Positions 22,877 through 34,813 of a DNA stretch of 64,000 nucleotides are shown in pieces (the stretch's first letter is position 1; the number at the start of each line of letters is the position of its first letter). Source of the DNA: Pratylenchus scribneri (Eukaryota; Nematoda; Chromadorea; Rhabditida; Pratylenchidae); NCBI GenBank assembly GCA_030063045.1, contig JAQSEB010000098.1, forward strand, positions 1 to 64,000, in the 5' to 3' direction. The notes beneath the pieces were generated by a model. The model was given only the letters and a program-made list of their open reading frames with translations. It was not told where the DNA came from and ran no database searches. Made by a program: the position numbers and the translations under genes.

Positions 22877-24951
22877 ATGACATTGAATTTAATTTTCCAC
22901 ATAAATTCCCTACTAATTCCTCCATTGGGTTTTTTGCTGAATTTTACCCTTCTTTGGCTTATTCTTCATCGAACACCAAAAGAAATGTGGCTCCATAGTC
23001 GGGTACTGCTTCAAACATGCATTTTGGATATAATCTTTTCGATTGTTTTATTTATTGCAATGCCGGTAATTTTTTCGTAATTTAAATTACTGAAAATGAT
23101 GAATAATAATGAGAAAATATTTTTTTCTCCATAAATTTACATTATTCTTTTGTTCCATAAATCAATTTTTGTTGGATAACTTTTTTTATGTTTGATCCTA
23201 GAAATTTTGTACCCATTTTATAGAGCTGATCGAGACGCATCGATTGATATATAGTTTGTCGAGGTTTTGTTCAAAACTAAAAGAATTATAAACCAAAAAC
23301 CAAAAATAGGGTTTAAACGGTTTAATAGCTTGAATTTTGAACAAACCTCAACAAATTATACATCAATCGACGCCTCTCGATGAACTCTATAAAATGGGTA
23401 TAAAATTTCTAGGATCAAACGTAAAAAAGTTATCCAACAAAAATTGATTTATGGAACAAAAGAATGTTGTAAATTTATGGACAAAAAAAATTGGCACCCA
23501 ATAATAATCCTAAATTCCCCCAAATTACATGTTTTATTTTGTTTAATATTTAAAAATTAAATTTAACCATAAAAAAAAGAAAAATTCAATCAATTTCTTG
23601 ATAATGAGACGAAATTAAGGCATAATTTAATTAATATAAATTCCCCCCCCCCCCCCCCCCTATTTTATATAGTATTCAACTGCAATTGACGCAGATGGAA
23701 ACAATACTTTATTAATATTTGATGGCTATTTGATTCTCGTCGGTTTATTTCGTCCATTTTTCAATGATCCAATGCATTTGTGGTTTTTGGTAACATTGTG
23801 GCATTTTTTCTACCATTTGGATGTTTTTGCCATTGCTATCCAATTTATTTATCGCTATTTGGTCTTGATTCGGTAATTTATTTAATGGTTTTGTTTTAAT
23901 AAAAAAAAGTTTTTTTTGTAGAAGCATGAAAATAACTTTATTTCGATATTTGCTTTTATTCACTCTACCATTTATTTGTACATTATTAATTACATTTGAC
24001 GGCTATGATATTATTAAGAAACCTTTGTTAAATAATTTTTCCGATATTTCAATTGATTTCAACGAGGATATCACATTTATAGCATTCGAATTAAATGTGG
24101 GTATTAATTTAAAAAAAAATTTAAAATCTATAATTTAGGAATCTATAAAAAATTTTTCATTATTAATAATTTTATTTTGCTATTTTCTATGCTATTCAAT
24201 AATTATTTTTTGCGGTCGAAAAATGGTCAAATATGTGGCCGCCAATGCAATGAATGAACGACTGAGGGAGTTGAATAAACAATTGACAAAAAGCTTAATT
24301 ATTATTGTAAGTTAAATCAGAAATATAATAATTCAAAACTTTAATTTTTTATTTCCATGAAATAAATATTTGTTTTTTCTTGAAATAATAGGATTTTTTT
24401 CCATGAAATAAATATTTGTTTTTTCTTGAAATAATAGGATTTTTTTCCATGAAATAAATATTTGTTTTTTCTTGAAATAATAGGATTTTTTTCCATGAAA
24501 TAAATATTTGTTTTTTCTTGAAATAATAGGATTTTTTTCCATGAAATAAATATTTGTTTTTTCTTGAAATAATAGGATTTTTTTCCATGAAATAAATATT
24601 TGTTTTTTTTTTTTTGAAATAAAATAGGATTTTATTTCCTTCGGGAATACATATTTTATTTTCACAAAATCCATATAAAAAATATCCAAATTATTAATAC
24701 ATTTGAAAAATAATTTTCAAATTCAGGCTTGTTTTCCACTTATTTCTGAAGCTTTCCTTGGCCTTTTTTTCATCAGTTCAATGTCCATGTCCATAGGAAT
24801 GGTGAATGTGAACGAAGGATTTTTCATTTATTTGCTAATCAATTGGCTACCCATTTTCAATCCTTTGGCAACTATTTGGACATTTCGGCCATATAGAGAT
24901 GCATTATTGGCAACTTTCAAAAAAACATCTATTGATGTTTTACCGCAATGA
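22877..24951 (+). CDS. Srd-like nematode 7TM chemoreceptor, copy 1, 318 aa
   Basis: Exons 22877-23065, 23673-23872, 23922-24096, 24139-24306 and 24727-24951 sum to 957 nt with joining phases and one stop. Seven hydrophobic segments can be read, beginning with LLIPPLGFLLNFTLLWLIL and ending with FFIYLLINWLPIFNPL, then TIWTFRPYRDALLATFKK. The last pattern, NP in TM7 followed by a PYR-type motif at the start of the tail, is typical of Str-superfamily receptors, and I favour class Srd. The intracellular loop has MVKYVAANAMNERL. Expected role: odorant or pheromone receptor in amphid neurons. The first intron holds a hairpin MITE and an 18-base C run; the fourth holds a 46-bp tandem repeat. The start is the first ATG, conserved with copy 2. 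Confidence 0.85.
23120..23493. repeat. Hairpin MITE, family 2, in intron 1 of Srd-like gene 1
   Basis: CCATAAATTTACATTATTCT on the left pairs with the matching inverse on the right. The core has GACGCATCGATTG and CAATCGACGCCTCTCGATGA. Nearly the whole element folds on itself around a centre near 23305. Confidence 0.8.
23643..23660 (+). repeat. Run of 18 C
   Basis: A pure C run in an intron of Srd-like gene 1. Shorter runs of 15 C occur at 31920-31934 and 47948-47962, all on the plus strand. Such runs are prone to length error in sequencing. Confidence 0.95.
24350..24612. repeat. 46-bp intronic minisatellite, about 6 copies
   Basis: The unit is CCATGAAATAAATATTTGTT plus TTTTCTTGAAATAATAGGATTTTTTT. 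It lies in the fourth intron of Srd-like gene 1. It has the same unit length as, but no sequence likeness to, the array at 3622. Open frames on the minus strand here are repeat artefacts. Confidence 0.92.
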
Positions 24952-25104
24952 TGATGGCCGTATATCACAAAGAGTAATTTTTTAAAACTTCATCAAATAA
25001 AAAGTAAAAAGTGAAAATTAGATAAATGTTTTTTTTCATAAAATTTTCTATTTATATTTACTATTTCTGTGTTAGAAAGAATTGAATAAACTTTAATCAA
25101 GGCT

Positions 25105-25512
25105 CCCTTCTGAAAAACGTGCCCCTTTTTTTGCATCTAATTCGACTCGTTTTTGCATCTAATTTTGCGAAAAATAGTTTTTTGGCCATAACTTGGCCTA
25201 ATTTTTGTCTATCAAAAAGTATTATATACCATTCGAGAGCTCTCAAAAAAACTATTAAATGCAGTTTAGAACACTTAAATTGGCCCATTGGCCACTAAGT
25301 TATGGCCAAAAAACTCATTTCCATAAAAATGGCCATAACTCAACAAATTTATGGCCAAGCAACTACCCCTACATATTCCTAGCCCTTAGACCCTAGATCC
25401 CATGCCGCCCCTAACTTAACCCTAACCTAGCCCTAGCCCCTAAAAAGTTTTCCAAGGAAAAACAAAAAAGAGTCGAATTAGATGCAAAAAAGGTTTTCCT
25501 CTTCTGAAAAGG
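25105..25512. repeat. Inverted-repeat element between the two receptor genes
   Basis: TTGCATCTAATTCGACTC (about 25131-25148) pairs with GAGTCGAATTAGATGCAA (about 25470-25487), and the outer TTCTGAAAA words also match. The interior carries the dispersed phrase GGCCATAACTTGGCC and a CCCTAAC-rich patch. No target duplication was identified. Confidence 0.65.
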
Positions 25513-25917
25513 ATTAAACGGAATTTAGGTAAAATGCTTTTTTTTGGGCCCGTGCACAGTAAAAACAGTCCGTGCACGGAATGGGTCCGCTCTTTACTTC
25601 TACATATAACAACTCTACAATTTGGTTTAAGAGTTAAAAAACAAGAATGGAATTTAACAACTCGGCAAAAAATGTTAACTCAAATTTCATTTCTTCTATT
25701 AGGAAAATTTGGGCTACGACATTAGAGTAATTGAGTCAATCTTTTAGCCATAATACAGCAAGGAAACAAACAACAATCAGTGAAAGTAATATAAATCAGA
25801 TTACAATTTTACAAATCATAATTTGCTTTAATTTTTCTTTTTACACTACGTTCTCATGAATTTATCATCAAAATTATTCTTTTTTTTCAATAAATCTATA
25901 TTATAATTCTAGTGAAT

Positions 25918-26276
25918 CAGGGTGTCTAAAATACCACATAAATGTGGTATTTGCCACATTTTCGACCATCTCGCCACATTTTTCCCACATTTTTGATTTT
26001 TTTGGCGAGCACTTTTTGTTATAATTTTTCGGTAGTTAGCCATTTTCGACTAAAATTTTTAGCTATGCGGCCATTTTTGAGTAAAATTTTTCGCTGCGCG
26101 GCCATATTTGGATATAAAATAATAGAGAAATATACAAAATAAATATTTTTAAATTAATTTTTATTTGAATCTTAATTGTTTTAAAAAATGCCACATTTTT
26201 GGCCAATTTTGCCACATTTTTCCCACATTTTTCATAGCCAATGCCACATTTTTGGTCAGACCTTATAGACACCCTG
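25918..26276. mobile_element. hAT-like MITE, CCACATTTTT family, with 7-8 bp duplication
   Basis: A 359-bp element with ends CAGGGTGTCTA and TAGACACCCTG. AGTGAAT flanks both ends (25911-25917 and 26277-26283). The interior repeats GCCACATTTTT. The matching site upstream of the first receptor gene (about 22536-22560) lacks the element, giving a natural empty site. Confidence 0.88.
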
Positions 26277-26702
26277 AGTGAATTTCATCTGCTTATTAAA
26301 TTTAATTCATAGAATTGAGACTTAATATTGAAAATCACATTTACAAGACAACAAAATATGTTTGGACCACTATAATTTGAAGGCTGGAAATGTAATTAAT
26401 TTTTACGTTTTAAAAATTCTGTTAATAATTTTGCTTGTCTAATTCAATATTTACAATTAGAGTGAAGTCTTATTTGTCAGCCAATATTGAATTGAAAATT
26501 ACACAAGAACAGAATAATTAATTTACTATAAATTTATAATATTCAAAGGCAGAGAATATTGTTTTTAAATGCATTTCTCACAATTATCTTCTTAAGATAT
26601 GGCAATATCATTAAAAATTTGTTTTTAAAATTTAATTAACTTAACTTGCTATTAACGGATATACTTATTTAATTATTAAATTTGACAGAATTATAGATTA
26701 AA

Positions 26703-29542
26703 ATGGCATTGAATTTAATTTTTTGCATAAATTCCCTTCTAATTCCATCGCTGGGCTTTTTGCTGAATTTTACCCTTCTTTGGCTCATCCTTTATCGAAC
26801 ACCAAAAGAAATGTGGCTCCATAGTCGGGTGCTGCTCCAAACATGCATTTTGGACATTCTAGTTTTGGTCATTATGTGCATTGCCATACCAGTGAGATTT
26901 TTTTTAAATTTAATTTATTAATCGTAAAATAATATTCTAAATTCCCATAAAATTATTTGTTTTGCTTTCTATAAAATTAAAATTTAGCGAATAAAATTGA
27001 AGATTATATTTTAGTTAATATAAATTTTTATTTTAGTATTTAACAGCCTTTGATGCAGATGGAATAAATATTTTTATTTTATTTGATGGTTATTTGATTC
27101 GTTCCGGTTTATTCCATTCATTTTTCAATGATTTTATGCATTTGTGGTTTCTGTTGCTATTATGGGCTTTTTTCTTCCAATTGGATGTTTTTGCTATTTC
27201 CGTTCAATTTCTATATCGTTATTTGATCTTAAATCGGTAATATCGATTTGTTGCATCCGATCTTGAGATTTAGCCAAGGTGCTATGTCAATTCCACAATA
27301 GGGTGAATGTGGGCGTTTTCGACTTATAAACCGGTTTTAGACCCTACAAACCTTATACCATTTTGTAGATCTCATCGAGACGCATCGAATGGTAAATAAT
27401 CTGTCATGGTTTGATACAAATTAAAGGATATTAAATCGTTTAAACCATATTTTCCAGTTTTTGGTTTTATACTCTTTAATTTTGACCAAACCATGATATT
27501 TTATATACCATTCGATGCGTATCAGGGATGAGCGCATTGCGTTTTGCGTTTTGCGTTAATTGCGTTCATTTTTGGCCATTGCGTTTCGTTTTGCGTTTTG
27601 CGTAAAAATGGGAAAATTAACGCAAAAAAACGCAAAAATGCAATGAAATTTGTTTTAATTTAATATTTAATTTCAAAAAATTGATTTTTTAATGAAATTT
27701 GTTCGTTGATTTACCATTTTTGGCTTGAATTTTTCGCTGCGCGGCCATTTTTGGCTTGAATTTTTCGCTGCGCGGCTAGAAAAAATTTCTTCACAAAAAA
27801 CGTAATCTTAGTTCTGGATGTTCCCGGGTTGTTCATTCATGATAAAAAACCTAATTGAAAAATTTTAATGAATTTATATTAGCTTAAAACGAAAATCTTT
27901 TTTTTCTGACACCAAAATCTTTTTTTCAAGGCCAATGTACTTTTCTTTGAAAATAAATCTGACAGCCCTGACTTGATAATAATTGAAAAGAAAATTTTAA
28001 TTTTCAAAAAAGAAAAAATTTTTTGACCATTGCGTTTTGCGTTTTGCGTTATTGCGTCCATTTTAGGCCGTTGCGTTGCGTTTTCCGTTTTGCGTAAAAA
28101 AAAATTTTGAACGCATTGCGTTTTGCGTTTTGCCTTCGGTAGCTTTTGCCGTTGCGCTCATCCCTGATGCGTATCGATGAGATTTACAAATTGTTATTAG
28201 GTTTGTGGGGTTTAAAACCGGTTTCTGATTTATTATAAGTCCAAAACGCCCACATTGACCCTATTGTGGAATTGACCACATTGGCACTGTCTTCTGTCTA
28301 TTGTGGAATTGACCCCGGACGTTAGCCAACTCATCAGAGCCGGATGTCCGATCTTGAGTCAAGGCGCCATTTCATATGGTATAATAGGCTGAAATAAATT
28401 GAGAATAAGCTCATCAAATAAAATCAGAAGAATGGGAATTGGGAAATCAAATCAGAACAATCAGAATTTAAATGAGAATAGTCTGAATTAAATATCAGGG
28501 AATTCTGATTTTTAATTATATTCTGGTTAAAATTTACTGATTACATTCGGATATTAATTCTGACAGTTCTGATTTGATTTCCCATTCTTCTGATTTTATT
28601 TAAGCCTATTCTGAAATTATTTCAGCCTATTATACCATATGAAATGGCGCCTTGACTCAAGATCGGACATCCGATTCTGTGAGTCAGCTAAATCTCAAGA
28701 TCGGATACAACAGATACATTTTTAATAAAAAATTTAGAAACATTAAAATAAATTTATTCCAATATTTGCTCTTCTTTACTGTGCCACTAATTTGCTCATT
28801 TTTAATGGCATATATCGGTTATTACACTATTAAGAAACCATTCTTCAAAAATTTTTCTGATATTTCCATTGATTTTGATGAGAAAATCACATTTGTAGCA
28901 TTTGAAATGAATGTGAGGATCATATAAATATAATAATTGAATTATGTAATTATAAGAAATCTACAAATTATATTACTATAATATTTATTATATTTTGTTA
29001 TTTTCTATGCTATTCAATTATTATTTTTTGTGGTCGACAAATGGTCAAATATGTGGCCGCCAATGCAATGAATGAACGGTTGAAGGAGTTGAATAAACAA
29101 TTGACTAAAAGTTTAATTATTATTGTAAGTTAAATCAGAAATATAAAAATATTTCAGAATTTTTTATTTTCATAAAATTAGCATCTTTCAAAAAATATTT
29201 TTTTCGAAAATTTTCTTTTTAGAGAAAATACATATTCATTTTTTAAATAAATAGAATTTTTGTCACTTTTGAAAATAAAAACATTTTTCATAAAATTCAT
29301 TTAAAATAATTGTAAATTAAATTCAGGCTTGTTTTCCACTTATTTCGGAGGCTTTTCTGGGCCTTTTTTTCATGAGCTCTACATTCATATCGGTGATGAA
29401 TGTGAATGAAGGATTTTTTGTTTATTTGCTAATCAATTGGCTGCCCATTTTTAATCCTTTGGCCAGTCTTTGGACATTTCGGCCATATCGAGATGCATTG
29501 TTTGCACCTTTCAAAAAGGCAACAATTGATGTTTTGCCATAA
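26703..29542 (+). CDS. Srd-like nematode 7TM chemoreceptor, copy 2, 315 aa
   Basis: Exons 26703-26891, 27037-27236, 28738-28912, 28957-29124 and 29327-29542 sum to 948 nt. The first four have exactly the same lengths as those of copy 1, so the pair is a clear tandem duplication. The same landmarks are present: LLIPSLGFLLNFTLLWLILY in TM1, MVKYVAANAMNERLKELNKQ in the loop, and NPLASLWTFRPYRDALFAPF at the TM7-tail boundary. No frame damage was seen, so it appears intact. Intron 2 has grown to 1.5 kb through nested inverted-repeat insertions. Role as for copy 1. The class call Srd is by pattern only. Confidence 0.85.
27250..28711. repeat. Nested inverted repeats filling intron 2 of Srd-like gene 2
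   Basis: The outer pair, 27250-27274 and 28687-28711, matches except for one position. Inside lie a family-3 hairpin MITE (27321-28241) that is itself split by a hAT-like MITE (27523-28166), and a further 333-bp inverted repeat (28341-28673, ends CGGATGTCCGATCTTGAG). The phrase CCGATCTTGAG occurs in both the outer repeat and the 333-bp element, so those two may be related. Confidence 0.8.
27523..28166. mobile_element. hAT-like MITE, GCGTTTT family
   Basis: A 644-bp element with ends CAGGGATGAGCGCATTGCG and TTGCGCTCATCCCTG. The exact 8-bp duplication is ATGCGTAT (27515-27522 and 28167-28174). Subterminal arrays are made of TTGCGTTTTGCG words. The insertion cuts a family-3 hairpin element within its GATGCGTATCGATGAG core, so this MITE is the younger of the two. 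Confidence 0.93.
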
Positions 29543-29657
29543 TAATTGGCAACATATTATAACGAGCAATTTTTTAAAACTTAACTAATATTGAAAAGTG
29601 AAAAAAATTAGATAAATGAATTTCCTTTTTGTTAAAATTTCTATGTATATTTATTAT

Positions 29658-30060
29658 GGATGGTATTTAATTTGCCGGAAAACATTGAAATTACCAAAAA
29701 AAACATTGAATGTACCGAAAAAGCTTATAACTATTTATTGGCTTGTCCTACACCCTCAAACCATATATCCAATAAATCTAGTCAAGATGCATCAAATTGT
29801 ATATAATTGGCCGAGTATTGGCCAAAAATAAAAGTATTAAACCGTTTAAATCCTTTTTAAATTATTGGTTCAAAACAAAGTTTGAATTGGTTAAAATTAT
29901 GACAAAATATATACCAATCGACGCGTCTTGACAAGATCTATAAAATATCTATTGAGTATATATGGTTTGTTTGTCTAGGACAAACCGTTAAAGCTTTTCA
30001 CATTTTCTCAATACTCATTTCGGCAATTTCAATGTTTTTTCGGCAAATTAAATATTTCCC
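29658..30060. repeat. Hairpin MITE, family 1
   Basis: It begins GGATGGTATTTAATTTGCCG and ends with the inverse of GGGAAATATTTAATTTGCCG, 116 bp after the stop of Srd-like gene 2. A broken end fragment with the same terminal words lies at about 30296-30330. Confidence 0.75.
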
Positions 30061-32879
30061 TATTTATGTTTCTTTTTTACTATTTCTTATTCTAGAATTG
30101 ATTAAACTTTTACAAAAACATTATCAAAAAATGTTTCTTGATGAAATCTATCAATCGGATAAAATGTTTCGAGATCAGGATACCACTTAATGTTTCAATT
30201 TTTTAATATTTTTTCAGCTTTGGTGGCATAAAAATACTTTTAGTGGCATAAAAAATATTTTAATGGCATTTAAAATATTAACCATTTTTTAACAATTTCA
30301 ATGTTTTTTTTTTAAATTAAATATTTCCCTTACTGGAAATCAATATCTCATTAATCCAATATCCATCTCATTTTGATTTTTGCTCTTCATTCCTCTAAAA
30401 TCCCCTCTTCATTCAAAGCTTGAGACAAACTATTCTTTTTTATTCATTTTCACTTTCAATTTCGAGAATCGTGAGGACAAAATCGCAAAAGCCTCAGTCA
30501 GAGGGAAGCCAATAAAAAGCGAAAAGAACTCAGTTCTTCGCCTACACATTTAAAAGCATTAGCCTTGGATAAACAAAGATGAAGACAAAAAACTCTTCCA
30601 TCCATCCCACATTTTGTGTGCTTCATCCATTAGCAGAGAGTATTTTGGGCCCAGAAACAGATGGGCAAGAATTTTTATCAGAGAGTTCTCTTATCCAGCA
30701 CAAAACAAATGAGAGCAGAGAAGAATATTGCCTCTGATCCAAAGCAGAATTTCAACGGAATGAATGGATCGAGAAAATATTGAGGCCCAGCAGAAGCGAG
30801 GATTGAGTCAAAGAAAAAACAGAGGAGTGGGCCTAATGGATTTTTATATTGGGGGGACAAGGCAAATTTGTGTTGTCCCAGGGAAAGAAAGATGAATAAA
30901 GGGTGGAAAATGGGGGAAAAGTCGATCCAACTAATAAAAAGCAGCCGGTTAATCAGCTCTGAAATATGAGAGGGCATCAGTAGTAGCAACAAAATTTTTT
31001 CACCAGTAAATCATTGGGGGATATGGCTTATTAGTTTTTTGTCCTTCCAAGATTTGCGCAGAATCTTTTTTTGATTCGAAAAATAATAAATACTAATTGC
31101 CGAACCATTTTAATATGCGCATTTGCCAACCAATTCATATGAGACTAATTTAATTTTCAGATAGGAATGCTTTATTTTGTTTTTTTTCTTGATATCCTGG
31201 GAGCGAAATTTTTTCTGCGCTATAAATAAAACAAATTGTCATAGTAGAATACATGTATATCATCCCAAATTTATAGTTTGATTTTTTTAATTTAAAAAAT
31301 TTTTATTAATTTATTTTTCATTATTCATTAAATATGTATACGGATTATTCGATATTTCGAAATCTGTTAATTATACAAAATAAACAATAAATATTTGTTT
31401 GAGAAAATTGAAATTAATTCTACAATTTATTCATTTCATTTATTTCATTTTTGACCCTGTAATAAAAGCTGGAAATCTGTCTAAATCCCTCTAAACTCTT
31501 TCCGCATTTCTCTTTTTTCTTTCTTATTAATCAGTTCATTGGACCCATTCTCCATTCCCCATTACTTATGGGAAAGAGAAACACACCATTTTTCCTTTTT
31601 CTCGGTAAAAAGCATTCAACCAAACATTCAAGCTTTTACTAGGATCGAGATTTAGTTCAGGAAAGTGGCTGTCAATCTGCCTTGCATTCATTGGGAAGAA
31701 GAATAAGATAAATTGCACCAAAAACCGGCGGGAAAGAGCGGTGGGGTGGGGGTCCAAGGAAAATCTGGGCCACCAAAACCCAAAGCAAAAGGGACCAAGG
31801 AGTAAAAAGTGACAGCTGCCTCTCCCTCTCTCATCAGGCAGCAATGCACTGATCCATTCCATATCCCCTCATTCTCCACCAAATCCTCATGGCCCCAACT
31901 TTGCTTGAGCACCAAACCACCCCCCCCCCCCCCCTTCCAACTTCTTTTCTCTTTTGGATTTTTCACTGCCGCTTAACAACTGACACAGATTTTTTTGCCT
32001 TTTTTCGGTGGATCCAACTCATTTCGGTCCCCTTTAACTTGGATCCACATCTTGACTTCCATTTATCCACCCACCTATTTTACTTTTAGTCGGCCCCACC
32101 ATTTTCCTCAACCCTTTTCTTTCTTTCGCATTTTTCGGCGGTTTATTCCCGGCCCCATCATCCAGCTTCTTCACATTTCCCTCAATCCATTTTGTTAACA
32201 TTTGCTTTATTATACCCAATTCCACAAGCTGCTAACGGCAGCAAATCCAGCGATCCCCTCTTCCCATATCCCTCTTTATAACACCTTCTGTTGCCATTTG
32301 CTTCTCTCTTACTCCCTCCCTTTGATTGACGGCAACAAACCTTCATTCTATGGTGGCAGCAGAACTATTATAAAGTTGGATATTGAGGAATGGATCAACA
32401 GGAATTTCCGCCCCCGCTTTCCTCTCCTAAATGCTTCCGCGAGAATGATGGAATGCTGAACCGAAGAAGCAAAAGTCATTCCCAATTCCCATATCATTAT
32501 TCCTTATTAGTTGGCCGCCTTCAACATTCTTTGGATGCTCAGTCAGCCTCTGGCCCCATCCTTTTTGAATCCTACTTTTCAAAGGAGGGGAAGTGAATAA
32601 GCTAATCCATTTCCTTTCTAATTATTATTAGTCATTTCCCATTTTTTCTCACTCATTCTGGAATATTCCTCCCCAATACATTAATGAAATCACCTTTTTT
32701 TGCATTGCTACATTAGTTTTAATTAGCATTTTGATTTTGGATAGAGTTTAAAAAACATTTAGCAACCAATAATATCCTTAATGATTCTAAATCAATACAT
32801 ATTCTTTTACATGACTATACTTATGTAATTGCCAAATTTTTACTTCCCACTTTTTATTTTTACATTCATAAATAAATTT
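30061..32879. other. Long intergenic region, no confident gene
   Basis: AT-rich flanks surround GC-richer patches at about 30470-31010 and 31480-32600. The latter has many overlapping open frames on both strands, up to about 100 codons, but no recognised protein motifs or splice pattern. One frame, 32390-32596 (68 aa, starting MDQQEFPPPLSSPKCF), begins with ATG and looks hydrophilic and protein-like, but I would not call it. These patches could be distal control DNA for the paramyosin gene. Confidence 0.3.
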
Positions 32880-32880
32880 G

Positions 32881-33917
32881 TATTTTTTACAAATCAGAAT
32901 TTGTGTTTTTCCTAACTCAGAATTTGTGTTTTTAGCAAATCAGAATTTGTGTTTTTAGCAATCAGAATTTGTGTTTTTAGCAAATCAGAATTTGTATTTT
33001 TAGCAAATCAGAATTTGTGTTTTTAGCAAATCAGAATTTGTGTTTTTTGCAAATCAGAATTTGTGTTTTTAGCAAATCAGAATTTGTGTTTTTAGCAAAT
33101 CAGAATTTGTGTTTTTAGCAAATCAGAATTTGTGTTTTTAGCAAATCAGAATTTGTGTTTTTACAAATTAGAATTTGAGTTTTTAGTAAATAAGAATTTG
33201 TGTTTTTCCTAACTCAGTATTTGTGTTTTTAGCAAATCAGAATTTGTGTTTTTAGCAAATCAGAATTTGTGTTTTTAGCAAATCAGAATTTGTGTTTTTA
33301 GCAAATCAGAATTTGTGTTTTTAGCAAATCAGAATTTGTGTTTTTAGCAAATCAGAATTTGTGTTTTTAGCAAATCAGAATTTGTGTTTTTACAAATTAG
33401 AATTTGAGTTTTTAGTAAATAAGAATTTGTGTTTTTCCTAACTCAGTATTTGTGTTTTTAGCAAATCAGAATTTGTGTTTTTAGCAAATCAGAATTTGTA
33501 TTTTTAGCAAATCAGAATTTGTGTTTTTAGCAAATCAGAATTTGTGTTTTTTGCAAATCAGAATTTGTGTTTTTAGCAAATCAGAATTTGTGTTTTTAGC
33601 AAATCAGAATTTGTGTTTTTAGCAAATCAGAATTTGTGTTTTTAGCAAATCAGAATTTGTGTTTATACAAATTAGAATTTGAGTTTTTAGTAAATAAGAA
33701 TTTGTGTTTTTCCTAACTCAGTATTTGTGTTTTTAGCAAATCAGAATTTGTGTTTTTAGCAAATCAGAATTTGTGTTTTTAGCAAATCAGAATTTGTGTT
33801 TTTAGCAAATCAGAATTTGTGTTTTTAGCAAATCAGAATTTGTGTTTTTAGCAAATCAGAATTTGTGTTTTTAGCAAATCAGAATTTGTGTTTTTAGCAA
33901 ATCAGAATTTGTGTTTT
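32881..33917. repeat. 23-bp minisatellite with higher-order structure, about 45 units
   Basis: The unit is AGCAAATCAGAATTTGTGTT plus TTT. Three times (about 33163, 33394 and 33664) the run is interrupted by the same variant block, reading ACAAATTAGAATTTGAG, then TAGTAAATAAG, then CCTAACTCAGTATTTG. The blocks are about 230-270 bp apart, showing that larger multi-unit segments were duplicated. It lies 0.9 kb upstream of the paramyosin start codon. Confidence 0.95.
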
Positions 33918-34813
33918 TTTTTCACTATTTTGGCCATTGTATATTTTACCCGTGTCTATCTATATTTTTTTGCTTCCAATTTACCTCGATTACCTCAAAT
34001 TTCATTCAATTTCTATAAATTTCCTCTTATTATCTTCCCCTTTGGCTATTGTGGAATGGATTTCTCTAGGGGGTATTTTGCTGACAATTTTTCAGCCGGC
34101 GGACAAACTTATTTTGCTCTCTTCAATTCACTTCCGTTCTGCCTCCTCCCCATTCTCCATGTCCCTTTTCCTACCAAACCAGCGGATCAACAACATTTGT
34201 TGTGCCCAAATCTTAGGGTGGTTTAATGAGGAAATTCACCCACTCATTCCATTTGCCTCAACAAATGACGGCTCATTTTCCTTTCACATCAGCTTTATGG
34301 ATTCTTGATGGGCCCTTTTCCTCCTCATCGGCTAAAATGGATCAAGCCCATTCCATCCATCTCCATCCTATCCATTCTCGCTTTTCTTGATTTTTTTATT
34401 TCAACCGATTTTACTATCCCTCCTTTCTTTTATTTCACATCTGTTTGACTCATCCACCAGAATTTGCCAGCTTTTTTGTTATTTTTCCGACTCAAATGAT
34501 CCATCCCAGCCGAAAAATTCCCCCACGCAAATTCCATCCAAACTTAATTTGGGGATCTTGTGATTTTGAAAGAAATTTTTGAAGGGTTTAATTTTCTAGT
34601 TTAAAGACCACCAAAATGCAATGAAAAATATTTTTCAATAAATAAACCGACCAAGATATTTTTACGCGAATTTTTCTTAATTTTCCTTCTAAAATTAAAT
34701 TATATTTTCTAGCCAGTGTTGATTTTGTGCTGATTTTTGTTGCTTGCTGCGCATCAAAATAAAAACTAATTGACCCAAATAAATTCTCCTGAGGACTAAA
34801 AAACCATCTAAAA
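33918..34813 (+). promoter_or_regulatory. Upstream region of paramyosin
   Basis: Moderately GC-rich to about 34510, then AT-rich up to the start codon at 34814. Overlapping short frames (33888-34308) look like chance. By position it should contain the core promoter and any muscle enhancer. I cannot point to a definite TATA box or a muscle-factor site. Confidence 0.4.

Noticed and set aside
24333..24689. 118-codon minus-strand frame with repeated IFISWKKILLFQ
   Set aside because: It is the 46-bp intronic minisatellite read through; no gene signals.
30678..30992. 104-codon hydrophobic minus-strand frame
   Set aside because: No homologous pattern, no splice context; hydrophobicity follows from T-rich antisense composition.
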